64,000 bases of DNA from Liolophura sinensis. Lineage: Eukaryota > Mollusca > Polyplacophora > Chitonida > Chitonidae. Made by a program: the position numbers and the translations under genes. Below, piece by piece: positions 12,411-25,100 of the stretch. The notes beneath the pieces are model-generated. The model ran no database searches. It was not told the DNA's origin and was given only the letters and a program-made list of their open reading frames with translations. Location of the stretch: the NCBI RefSeq assembly GCF_032854445.1, contig NC_088295.1, positions 54,605,249 through 54,669,248 on the forward strand, written 5' to 3'. Positions within the stretch are counted from its first letter, which is position 1, and each line of letters begins with the position of its first letter.

Positions 12411-15347
12411 TTCTTTGATACAAGTGCGAACATACAAAATAAACCAGAAGATTAAATAGCATGCTCATGTGAGCATAGTGTTGGAATATGATTTTTAAAA
12501 AAAAAAGGCAGGCATAACTAGCTAAAGAGAGACCATAAACATCGTATTTCGGGACGGGAAGCACCATTGGAAATTACACGGTTTTATCATGTCAAGATTT
12601 CAAAGTAATCCAGCATTCAACTTTTCACATGCATAGGCTTCTTAAGTAAAAGTTTTTCTTTTTTTTAATCAATGTGATATGGCTGTGATAAATGTGGCAA
12701 AATTTCTTGTTTGTCTGTGATCCAAATGACTAAGAAATGATGTGCTCGTTTGGTGAATGAAATCCTTTTGAAGTCCTGGTTGCTTTGGCCTACCTGTAAG
12801 CTGTTGGCCTGCATGATTCTCCGATACATGTATCATATAGACACAGATAAACTAAGTCATGTGATTATGCACGTTGAGGACTGAGATGTTTTCATTTATC
12901 AACCCCATAGTTTTGAATTTGAAAAAAAAAAATAAAAAACATTCTGGTAATTACCAGGTTAGTTAAGAGTGCTAAGCCTTCAAAAATTTACATATGCTAC
13001 ACACACAAACTTTATCCTGATGATTTCTATTGCGAATGTATGTGTTAGATTGGTTCTGTAGTTATACAGTGCTGATGCTTTATGTTTTGTTTTGCTTCTC
13101 ATTTCATGTCAAAAATTCAGTTTTTATCTTTTTTCTTGTCATGTTGTTCTTTTCTATGCTATCAATTACAAAATTGGTAATATTCAATGTTTATGAATAT
13201 TACATGTACATGTGTTTTTTTTTTTTTTCCCTTTTACTTCATCAGCAACTTTAAAGTTGTAATCTTTTGTTATATACATATGATACTATCATTGCCTTTT
13301 GTAAATAAATGTAAGTCCTCATTGCAATCGGATACGTTTTCCCATCCTTTAGCAATTTGGGCCCAAGCCAGCTTGAAAGAAATAACATTGAAATGGTACA
13401 GAAAAAAAGGGACACAGTTATAGTTTTTGTTTCCTTCTTTTCATGATCTGGCAGACATTTTTAATAACTAGTTCCATCAAAAACTGGTGAGAATTGACTT
13501 TATCATGTTACCTGATATGAAGGTGCAATTCAAAAATTCACCCAAACTGGTGTTATTCAAAAGTGGATAGGAGTAATGGGTGTAGCCGTGCTGTATAAGA
13601 TTTCCTGCTGTGGCAATTGTCAAAACTGCAGACATGCTGGTTAACTGTAAACTTCAGACTGTGACTGTAGAACTAGCATTAATGACAGCAAGTCATCAAA
13701 TACACCAAATATTATAGGCTATACAGCTTGGACCTGAATTACTTGAGGTAGGAATTGTTACCATATGCACACTGCCTTGTTACTTTGTTTTTTACTGTTC
13801 TCAAAGTATGAATGCTTTGATCACTCACACGCTAACATTGGTCTGATTGGAAGTCGGTTTATACTTGAACTCTATACTTTAACAAAAGTCAATAAAATAT
13901 TGATAAAATGCAATTGGAATTTGATGTTCATTTGGTGTTTTCCTTGATGAAAAAACTGGGAAGAGGTGTACTTCAAATCTGGCTGGTAACCGGCCATTTC
14001 AAGTAGAGGTTATTAGATTCCAAAAAGCCATTTGTGACTTTAAGTCAAAGATTTAAAGTTTTTCACAATTCTTGTTTGAGGTATAAACCTGCTGGAACAC
14101 ATTTGTCGTTAAGATAACGTTCATGAGTTTGTCATAATTTTAATTTCTAGGTCCCAAAGATAATCTCTAAAGTTTCAAATATTTCATAGTTTCACTTTAG
14201 TCAGAATTGGCTTTGTGAAATAGGCTCCTAAATTTATATCCATTTTCGGCAGTCAATGGACCAAATTATAGTTTGATGATGAAAATAATCGCATGCACCA
14301 GTTGTTAAAGTTTAAATTAAAGCTTTTGTTCAACAAAATACGACCACGCTGTCTGCCTTTTTCTGGTGTGAAATAACACCCCCCCCCCCCAAAACTGATC
14401 TGGAGTCGAATATATAAGATCTTATATATTATTATTGGTGCAAAAACTTACCTTTTTCCTGTAGGATATCCTACCTTCAAGGAAAACCTGAAAACACCTT
14501 TCCACAGTCAAGGGAACTCACAGAATCGGGCAAAATGAGTAACCAAGTCATGCACAAACATGTAGGTAAAATGTAGTATGTAATACAACCTGTGAATGTT
14601 CATCATGAAACAACCTAGTGTTGGAGACGATTTTACAGAAGCTTGGCCTGGGACAAAGTCCAAGGGCCAACAATGAGTTACCATGCAGTTAACTTTGGAA
14701 AAGCTTTCGCCAACTTTGATCTTTTCAGAAAGTCCCCAGAATATAACTATTTATGCAGAAATATGTAAATTGAAATGTTCCAAGAATTTTTGGTTATTAT
14801 TGTCAGTCTCAGATTATACAAGTCTAGCTGAGAAGTGATAACCATACGATGAGCGTCAAGCAAGAAACTGCCAAATGTTACAAATTTTGAAATCTTAGAT
14901 ACGAGTTGACTCAGAGCTGAATCAGTGTTTCTAGATTGCATGTGAATGAATGTGTGATTATGGCTTAACACCACATCTCCAATTTTTAAGCCATATTATG
15001 GCGAGAAAAACCTTGGATGCGATCTAAAACACTACTAAAATATGGAATGGTCAGCTTAAGCTAACTTTTCTCCCACACAAATGTATTGTCATCAGGCCTA
15101 CATCACTGGAAATAAGAATTCAAAATCTGACCTGTTTGTCATCTGGTTCCCAGGGCATGATTAAGGTGCGCGGCACATTTGTGCAGGTTCATTCATGGCC
15201 ATGGACATATGACTAGAAGAGCTGCGCCATGAGACATTGTACATAAATATATAATATGTACAATGTTCTTACTGGAAATTAACTGCTACAAAATGCAGTG
15301 TGAAGAAAAGTTGACAAGCTGACATCATTATAGTCACAAATGTTTTC
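12411..15347. other. Non-coding stretch
   Basis: No supported gene. It holds a C homopolymer at about 14381-14391 and a perfect 22-bp palindrome at 14409-14430 (arms aatatataaga and tcttatatatt). The open frames are short and AT-biased with no recognised motif. Confidence 0.5.
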
Positions 15348-15359
15348 TGATCAATTTTA

Positions 15360-15602
15360 TTTATTTATTTAATTGATTGGTGTTTTACGCGTACTCAGAA
15401 ATATTTCACTTATAGGACGGTGGCCAGCATTATAGTGGGTGGAAACCGGGCAGAGCCCGGGGTAAACCCATGGCCTTCTGCAGGATGCAAGCAGACCTTC
15501 CCACGTACGGCCGGAGAGGAAGCCAGCATGAGCTGGGCTTGAACTCAAAGCGACCCCATTGGTGAGAGACTCCTGGGTCATTACGCTGGGCTAGCGCACT
15601 AA
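15360..15602 (-). mobile_element. SINE (family 1) with 12-bp target-site duplication
   Basis: The copy has a T-rich tail, the central domain (gtgggtggaaaccgggcaga) and most of the tRNA-like head, read from the minus strand. It is flanked by TGATCAATTTTA at 15348-15359 and again at 15603-15614. The perfect 12-bp duplication shows LINE-type integration and fixes the element ends; the head is cut short. Confidence 0.93.
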
Positions 15603-15903
15603 TGATCAATTTTAAAAATGAAATGTACAGAACTCGAAAGTATGTATGCCTACACACCTCAAACACTTTATATGTGTATATATGTATGGTACATTCATGG
15701 AGTGTAGTTACACAATAGTACAATTAAAAAAAGGTTTCAAAAAAAGTGTACAAGAGGTTTTATTTTTAACTATTTAACGTTATTATTTACTTCTTTTTTT
15801 GTTTTTTTTTGTTTTTACAGGTTTGTCTTTCAGGTATTAAGATTTAATGCACTGGTACTTCTCAATGTATGCATTCATTCATTTTTATGTGCATTTTCTT
15901 TTG

Positions 15904-16161
15904 ATTTATTTATTTGATTGGTGTGTTACGCCGTATTCAAGAATGTTTCACTTATATGATGGTGGCCAGCATTATGGTGGGAGGAAACAGGGCAGAACTG
16001 GGGGAAACCTACGACCATCCGCAGGTTACTGACATACCTTCCCACGAACGACTGGAGAGGAAGCCAGCATGAGCTGGACTCACAGTGACCGCATTGGTGA
16101 GAAGGCTCCAGGGTCATTACGCTGCGCTAGCGCACTAACCAACTGAGCCACGGAGGGGCCC
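15904..16161 (-). mobile_element. Full-length SINE (family 1) with 12-bp target-site duplication
   Basis: A complete copy: tail, central domain, box B and a head that reads as 'tggctcagttggttag' on the minus strand. CATTTTCTTTTG flanks it at 15892-15903 and 16162-16173. Confidence 0.95.
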
Positions 16162-18743
16162 CATTTTCTTTTGCATAATATGGCCTGCGTACAGTTGTTC
16201 TTAAATCAGTTTACCATATGCATACCTTTTGAAACCGGTATACAATTGCTAAATATATAGGAGGAATACAATATTATACCTGCGGAAGTTTCACAATGAA
16301 ATAGAGATGACCTTTTAAAAACATTGCATGCATCATGTAACACATCAGCTGGTATCTGAACACATCTACCTCTCCAAATAATGTCTGTAAAATGAAAAAA
16401 AGGACTTGTACTTTATTTATATTATCCGAATTTCCTTCATTGATAAAAAAATCGTATTTCACTATTTCATAGTTAATAGATATCCCTTTTGTTATTACTT
16501 TTTACATGGTATTACTTTTTACCATGATGTCGAAAAGGAAACATTCTGTTTGATCACGTTAGAATCTGAGCTCAGTGGTATGAGATCACAATATATGTAT
16601 AGTTTTAAAACTTTTACACACATTCTTTTGCCACGCATCATGTAGATCAACTGCCTTGGCCTAATCTTGCCATTGTTTGGTGTAAAATTCGTCTCTGCAC
16701 CATGAGATAGTCTTTCTACATTTTATATATTTTATAGGGTCTGTTATTTTTTGTGTTCTCCCAGCCAACTGACTACAACGTGTGTGGTACTTTGGTGACA
16801 AACAGCCGTTTGCACAGAGTACAGTTAACTGAAGACCTCTTGTCTTCCACGAATTGAGTGTTTTAAACTTTTGAAGGGAAAAAATTTACTTTCCACAACA
16901 TTCACAGTGATAGGATTTCAGCAGGATTGTAACGTGGCTATTTTACTGGTTAGCCAATCACACTGCCGGATTCCGTACCTACACGTTTCGCCTACTTTGT
17001 TGAAAATTTATAAAACATCGTACGTATCTGCGCTAAAGTCAAAATTTAATACATGTAAATACTAATCTGGTAAGGCAGTAAATGCCTACCATAAACTGTT
17101 GAACAAAAGGTGCCAAACCATTCGGTGAAGTTGGATGCCACTTATGCATTAGGTATAGTCCTTGATCTATGCTGAGCAAAACGGTTTTGTCGCGAGTGAG
17201 AACTGCAGTTCCCAAGTGCAGATGACCCGTTGACAGAATCAATCAACAAAGAATCGCTGTAGTAGAATTTTGGCACTGTATTAACGTTAGTGTGGATGAA
17301 GCCTTTGTAGATATAAAATGAAGTATCAAGAGTGCAGAAGCACTAAGATCCAAGGGGAAATGCCTGGATGGGATCAGCAGGTGTAGAATCTCTCTAATGG
17401 AAGTTTTGGCACTGTTTTAACGTTAGTGTGGGTAGCACCATCGTAGATACTAGGTAAAGCATCAAGAATTGAACAGCTTCTGAGGTAATAGTTACGCCAT
17501 ATGTGTTCAGATGAACAGGAAACTTTACAACATTTACAACATTTACATGTACGTCCTTGCAGGCCTACACAGCGGAAATAAAACTGTTGTCATTTATTTT
17601 TGAAGTGAACATTCTGTCTGGACCTTAGCTGGATCCTGATCATATTTATTTCAACACTGGAATTCATGGTTTCTCTTCAATCTTGAATCTGGAAGCTCAC
17701 CATACTATTAAGAGAAAACCTGTTCCAAGTATGTTCTTCAAAAGCTATGCACCATTTGTGCTACTGAAATGAGTGTGTGAATTTAAGCTTTTCCACCATA
17801 AATATTACTCTCTACATGTATACAATATTAATTTACATAAGGACAATTTGAAACCCTTAGGACAGAGGGTGAAAATTAAACAGGTTTAAGCTCCATAATA
17901 TAATGGTTTTACATTTCATTTAACAACAGGTATCTGTTGATGCATACTGAATCCTGTTCAGGTGCGTATTTCGTGAATCCTACAAAAACAGCTGGGTGGA
18001 CTAAAGGGAGACAATCCAAAGCAAATGCAACTAATGTGAAATTATGTCACCTGGATACTACTATGTACATATACTTCCCATATCTCTTCACCTTGATGAG
18101 GTAGGATATATTTGATCAGTTTGTCCTTTTATGGATGAACTGAGATGAAATTTTGAGCCAAAGTTGGCATGTAGCTAAGGGCCAATCTATTGCATTTTGA
18201 TGGTGATCGGAATTTAGATGAGGAGCTAGGAATTTTTTAAACCATAAAGATCAGAAATACATGAATTATCCCTTTGTGTGTAGTGTGGCAAGTTGTCCAC
18301 GTAGTTGTGTGCAAAGGTGTTTGCTCTTGGAATGCCTTCTAGTTTCAGATGTTTGCTTTCGAGTCCTAGTGATGATATTACATTTGGTAAGTTGATTATT
18401 CCAGCTGTTTCACACATCCCTATAGCAGATTACGATACCTTATCTATCCAGTTTAGGTGACCAATGACCAATGAGGGAGGCCAGAACCCACCAGGAGTAA
18501 CACACATCAGGAAACTTCTCCAGATGGCCTGGTCAAAACAACACACAGTATGCATGCACTAACTTTTCATAAAACACCCAGGTCAAGTCAGGCTTTCGTT
18601 AGCTTGAACTGGCCATCATATATACATAGTTGGTAACATCACAGATAGAAAAAGTGTAGAGTGCCTTGATGAAACCACTGCCAGGAGCTCCACTGCCAGG
18701 AGCTCTCTGTTTTAATTACTTTATTCCACTGGGAATTCAGTAT
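16162..18743. other. Non-coding stretch with an imperfect duplication
   Basis: No gene seen. Segments at about 17268-17330 and 17404-17466 are related (ttttggcactgt, then ttaacgttagtgtggg/at), an old duplication spaced by about 136 bp. A second short duplication (cactgccaggagctc) occurs twice near 18675-18705. Confidence 0.45.
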
Positions 18744-20056
18744 ATTATACCTAATACATGATGATAGTCATTATACCTAATACATGATGATAGTCATTAT
18801 ACCCAATACATGATGATAGTCATTATACCTGATACATGATGATAGTCATTATACCTGATACATGATGATAGTCATTATACCTGATACATGATGACAGTCA
18901 TTATACCTAATACATGATGACAGTCATTATACCTGATACATGATGACAGTCATTATACCCAATATTTGATGACAGCCATTATACCCAATACATGATGATG
19001 GTCATCATAACTAATACATGATGATGGTCATTATGCCTAGGACATGATGACAGCCATTATACCTAATATATGATGCTAGTCATTATACCTAATACATGAT
19101 TATAGTCATTATACCCAATACATGATGACAGCCATTATACCCAAGACATGATGATAGTCATTATACCTGATACATGATGACAGTCATTATACCCAATACA
19201 TGATGACAGTCATTATGTCTGATGCATGATGGTGGTCATTATACCTGATACATGATGATAGTCATTATACCTAATACATGATGACAGCCATTATACCTAA
19301 TACTTGATGATAGTCATTATACCCAATACATGATTATGGTCATTATAACTAATACATGATGATGGTCATTATACACAAGACATGATGGTAGTCATTATAC
19401 CTGATACATGATGACAGTCATTATACTCAATACAAGATGACAGTCATTATACCTAATACATGATGACAGCCATTATACCTAATACATGATGATAGTCATT
19501 ATACCTAATACATGATGATGGTCATTATACACAAGACAAGATGATAGTCATTATACCTGATACATGATGACAGTCATTATACCCAAGACATGATGACAGT
19601 CATTATACCTAATACATGATGATAGTCATTATACCTAATACATGATGATAGTCATTATACCTAATACATGATGATGGCCATCATATCTAATACATAATGA
19701 TGGTCATTATGCCCAAGACATGATGACAGTCATTATACCCAATACAAGATGATGGCCATAATACCTGATACATGATGATAGTCGTTATACCTAATACATG
19801 ATGATAGTCATTATACCTAATACATGGTGATGGTTATTATACCTAATACATGATGATGGTCATTATGCCTAGGACATGACGACAGTCATTATACCTAATA
19901 CATGATGATAGTCATTATACCTAATACATGATGATAGTCATTATACCCAATACATGATGGTAGTCATTATACCTGATACATGATGATAGTCATTATACCC
20001 AAGACATGATGATAATCATTATACCTAATACATGATGATAGTCATTATACCCAATA
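18744..20056. repeat. 26-bp satellite array, about 50 copies
   Basis: The unit is attatacctaatacatgatg followed by atagtc. It repeats head to tail for about 1.3 kb. Variants (cctga/cctaa/cccaa, atagtc/acagtc/atggtc, agacatg) are mixed along the array. Every unit carries stop codons in several frames, so it is not coding. Confidence 0.97.
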
Positions 20057-20119
20057 GGCTTCTTTCAGAGGCATTTAGGAATTGGGATGGTATAGATTGA
20101 CAGAGGCATTACTTATGGA

Positions 20120-20215
20120 TAACAACTCCTGGATTTATTGTGTTGGTGACGTTTCGATGTAGGTTCTTACATCGTTATCAAACCATATGAACATACAGAG
20201 ATACAAGACAACATA
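20120..20215 (-). mobile_element. Penelope-like terminal fragment with hammerhead-like motif (tentative)
   Basis: On the minus strand the order is 'ttgataac', a stem arm GATGTA, a 6-nt loop, TACATC, then GAAACGTC. The arms are at 20156-20161 and 20168-20173 on the plus strand. This resembles a hammerhead core (CUGANGA, stem II, GAAAC) with two substitutions in the first strand. Penelope-like elements carry such motifs in their terminal repeats. No reverse transcriptase is seen nearby. Confidence 0.35.
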
Positions 20216-20829
20216 TATACAGTAAGAGAGTGAGTGGTGTCAAAAAAACAGGCAACAATGTAACATAGATAATAGCTTCAGGGTTTAAGGAGGTCAATGT
20301 CTAATATGATGAGGTCATTGTAGGCGCTTGGTAGGTGGTATATTTAAATTAGAAATTTTCATTACCAACTATTTGAAATAATTCTTGCACATTAAACTAC
20401 AGCCTTCGAAACTGTTCTTCAAAAGTGTAATTCTTCATTGCAGATAAATCATGATAAACAGAACTGTCGACAAGCATAAGCTATATTTTAAACCATATAT
20501 TTAAGGTCATATTGTTTCTTTATATTCAATATTTCCATCTGAACAGGACTACATCGATAAACAGTCATAGTTGTGACAGTATGATAATTTTTGTCTTTCT
20601 TGTTGATTTAATGGTAAGATCTTAGCACTATATATACTTAGAGGATAATACCTGTGTATGACAGTGTCAATCATTCTACTTTATTTTGCTTATTTTAAGA
20701 TGATTTAAGAACAAATATATGCAGGCCATATTTAACAAAAGAAAATACGCACCAAAATGAATGGATGAGGAGTATGGAAGACTATTGGTGCCACAGTAAA
20801 TAAAAAAAATGTGTCCAGCCTATTCCTTA

Positions 20830-21380
20830 AATCAGATTACTATTCCATTTTAGTAAATGACTACTTTGTTACAAGTTAGCCAATCGTTTTATCAGATTGG
20901 CAATCTGTTTTCACGCAATAGCAGTCCGTTATTATGATTTGATGTCGTTTTAATGGATTACTGTTCCATTTTAATGGACAACTAATTCGTTAAAACCATT
21001 TGATAAGTTGTTTTAATGGATTACTAGACTCTATTTTGTTTTAATGGATTACTATTTCATTTAAATGAATTACTTTTTTACTTTAATGGATGGCTGCAAT
21101 GGATTACTGGTACTATAATAATTGTTATTCATTACAAGGACTTAATAACGACGCTTGTGTAAAGATGTAAGCTTCTTATTTTGAGAAGGAAAGGCCATAG
21201 CGACTTGTGCGCCTTTTACTTTTGTCTTGGTTTATGCTATTCGGATATCCTGTTGTTCCTCGCTCCTGTCTGTGGTATTTCATAAAGCAATAATATCGTT
21301 TTAATGGATAATAAGATTTCGTTATCACAGATTACTGCTATAGCGGATGGGCAGTTCGTTATAACGATTTCATAATTCGT
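20830..21380. repeat. Degenerate interspersed motif repeat
   Basis: Variants of 'gttttaatggattactattc' recur many times at irregular spacing, most densely at 20930-21110 and again at 21298-21375. The pattern suggests a very old decayed tandem array. Confidence 0.6.
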
Positions 21381-21805
21381 GAAATATTTACAGTGCGGGC
21401 ACCAATAGGCCTCCGCAGAGGAGTACCGGTGCATTAAAACTTGATACCTTAAAGACAAAACTGTGAAAAAAACAAAACTTAAATAATAAGGTTAAATAAT
21501 TAAAAATAAAACCCCTCATACCCTCCTTTTTTTAACCGCTTTCTTTTTAATTAAACTATTATTTTAATGTACATACACTGCATGAATGTACTATACATAC
21601 ACAGCGTGCTCGAGGTGTGTAGGCATATGAACTTTGAAGTTAAATTTCATTTTTAAAATTTATCAGAAAACATTTGTAGACGGTAGTTCAGTCAGCTTCT
21701 TGCCTTTTCTCAAAAACTGAATTGTGTCGCGGTTGTTTTCCATTAACAACATTGTTCATTATATTGTATATTATGTACAATGTTTCATATTATGTACAAT
21801 GTACA

Positions 21806-22040
21806 TAGCGCAGCGTAATGACCCAGGAGTCTCTCACCAATGCGGTCGCTGTGAGTTCAAGTCCAGCTCATGCTGGCTTCCTCTCCGGCCCTACGTGGGA
21901 AGGTATTGCAATAACCTGAGGATGGTCGTGGGTTTCCCCCGGGCTCTGCCCGGTTTCCACCCACCATAATGCTGACCGCCGTCGTATAAGTGAAATATTC
22001 TTGAGTAAAGCATCAATCAAATAAATAAATAAATAAATAC
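21806..22040 (+). mobile_element. SINE copy (family 1), 5'-truncated
   Basis: It lacks box A and starts inside the head (gcgcagcgtaatgacccagg). Box B, the central domain and an (AAAT)n tail are well kept, so it is fairly young. It lies just upstream of the THAP gene. Confidence 0.88.
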
Positions 22041-22103
22041 AATGCACAATGTGTCACAGCGCCGCGCTTATGGCTGTTTTTAGAATTCGTCGGTCAACCA
22101 TCA

Positions 22104-22111
22104 TGACGTCA
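22104..22111. promoter_or_regulatory. CRE palindrome upstream of THAP exon A
   Basis: TGACGTCA is a perfect CREB/ATF-type site 52 bp before the start codon of the first THAP exon. A matching site precedes exon B. Confidence 0.45.
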
Positions 22112-22163
22112 TCGAACTTTGTGCAACCTGCAGGTTTCGAGCCTGGGAAAAACAGCAGCAACT

Positions 22164-25100
22164 ATGGTGGTGGTGTGTGTTGTCAAACAGTGCCATGGAA
22201 GAAGTGGTAGAAATTCTGGAAAATCATTCCATCGTTTGCCTGCTGTGATCAAAAACCAAGGTGAACAAACTGAGTATTTGAGTAGGAAGAGGAGAGCTGC
22301 ATGGCTGGCTAAGATTGACCGGTCAGACATCACAGAGCGATCCTATGCAGTCATTCGAGTATGCAGTGAACATTTTATTAGCGGTAAGATATTTCTAAAG
22401 TATAGTCGTGTACGATACTATAATAACTAATAGTCGACTTCTCGAGTAACTGACAGTTGGAATAGTGACTAACGCGAATAGAAGGTCTAAATCTAGGCTT
22501 AGAGAAATAAGCATGAAATGAGAATCAGTGAAGTGAACGATGTTCGAACGAGCTTTATGTAGGGAATGTTGCGTGACGTCACGTTGTTGGCGGCCATCTT
22601 GGTGGAATGCCTTTGTGTCGCGGTGGTGCTCCGCGTAGCTCGGTTGGTTGAATGTAATTCAGGATACATTAGCAACATGGCATATTTTCACTTTTGATTT
22701 CTTCCAAACGTACCTCTTTGGCAAATACATATACTAGCAGACGTTATTTCCACAAAACACGAACCGTGGCGTGTGCAGCGCGACTTTATACAGACTGTTG
22801 ACTTGTGTAGCGATGCCGATGGTCTAGCTGAACCAAGGGACGGTCGTGATGGTTATGTGTGTGATCAAACATTGCACTCACACAAGTGGCAAAGATTCGG
22901 GAAAATCGTTTTATCGTCTTCCCAGTGTCATTACAAGACAGGGTGAACGAACAGAGTATCTCAGTAGGAAGAGAAGAAATGCCTGGCTCGGTAACATCGG
23001 ACGACCAGAGCTTAAAGAGCGAACCTACGTGTACATTCGAGTCTGTAGCGATCACTTCGTTAGTGGTAAGATATCACACCACCAGAAACCCCTTTTGTTT
23101 ATTAATCGTGCATATTTTGGTTGGTTGATAGCTTGCAGATATGTAATAAGACATTTTCAATCAGGCTTACTGTGCATCTGGTATCAAGGGAAATAATCCT
23201 GTAAAATCTGTTTGCCATGGTCCACCCCAGCACTGTAGGACCTTGTGTAATTTTTGTGCTGCAAATATATCTGTGATTAGGCTGCGAAAACACCTCCTTT
23301 ATTGATGGTGGCCTTACCATTTATTTATTTCCATTGTTGCATCCATGAATTTTTGTCGTTAATTTGAATTTTCGTCCTTAATGTGAATTTTCGAAGACGT
23401 AGTTATTCGGAGGTGAGGTATTATTTAGAGAAAATAGGCAAAATATTTGTAAACTATCATATTTCACTTGATTCTTTGATATCAACGTTTTATACCCAAG
23501 AGCAAGAACTGGTTTGTTTGTTTTCTTTTCATAAATTTTGATCCATTTGAATTTCTGAAAGAATGTTTATGAAGGCTTGAACTTAGATAATTCCAATTGT
23601 TTCTTTAGATGCCATCCATCATGTACTGTGTTATTGGCTGCTCAAATTTAGCAGGCATAAACAAAGAAATAAGTTGTTGCAAAACACCTAAAATTATTGA
23701 AACCCAAGGGGATTCAACGCGCAAGCTTGACTAAGACAGCCATCCGCTGATTAAAAGAGTGCTTAAATCAAAAGATTTTACAGATGATCATGGGACCGTA
23801 CAATTTGTTCTACACCACACTTTGTAAATGGTAAGTTTTCTTCCCAAGTGGTTTATAATTTACTTTTTCAACAACATCATCTGGTTTATTTTATATGACA
23901 TATGGGAGTATCTATTTATAATAGAGTAATGTTAGCTATAACTAGTATCAATATTTCTTAAACAAATTCAAAGTAGTTTATTGTGAGCATTAATTTTACA
24001 TTTGCTAATTTACAATTGAACATTGGAACAATAATAATGATACACATTATTTTTTTTTATATTTTGTTTTTCATTTTTAGGAAAGAAGGCCTGTCTGCAC
24101 TTGAAAACCAGCCCATCGTGGTTGCCAAGTCTTGATCTGGGCCTTTTTTGTGGACTGATTTATCCAATTCAACATTGAATGGGAAGAAAATAGACAACAT
24201 CCTTGAACATAAGAGGAAAGAAGATGCTGTTGAGTCACTAATCATGTCTGAAAGAAGTCGCATTGTTCCTAAATAGTGCAAGCTAAAGCTGAGCATTTAT
24301 AATATATACAAATTCGTGCTATTATTATTTGACCTCTGAAATATAAATAAAACATTTTCTTAAACATTCTGTGTTTGAGTCAGATTGATTGGATCATTGA
24401 AGTTGTTTTCAGATTAGTATTACATGTATTAAGTTAAGGATTATGATCTCACCACATTTTGTATTTGATGTCGGGCCATTCTTTTATTGTGTTAGCCAAA
24501 AGATTCATGGGTATGGGATCACGGAGGAGGTTAAGACTGAAATTTACAATTACGTATATTGTGCACTGGGATGTCACACTGTAACACAAAAACTACATAT
24601 TTGCTTTATTAAGCAAATACCAGAGGAAAAACATTTTAGGATACAAGTACCTTAATTCTTTCACTTTTTTGCGCCCACTGTTACCAATATTTTTGAAACA
24701 TTATTGGGGAAGTATGGGTTGTAGAAAAACAATTACGTATATTGTGCACTGGGATGTCACACTGTAACACAAAAACTACATATTTGCTGTATTAAGCAAA
24801 TACCAGAGGAAAAACATTTTAGGATACAAGTACCTTAATTCTTTCACTTTTTTGCGCCCACTGTTACCAATATTTTTGAAACATTCTTGGGGAAGTATGG
24901 GTTGTAGAAAAACAGTCTGCACATTTTTCTGAAGCTTGCATCTTCAGTGACACAAACAAATTATTTCTGATGTCATTTTCGTAATAGTTATGTGTGTAAA
25001 TTCCACTGAAAAAAGTGCTTTAGTGATTAAAATGGTTCAAGGTTTACAATAACAAAGATCATTCTCTTTGTAGCCATTTTGCTTTTAAGCATATTTAATG

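Noticed and set aside
18744-20056. Possible CRISPR-like array of regular repeats.
   Set aside because: The 26-bp units run head to tail without unique spacers, and the DNA is animal. It is a satellite.
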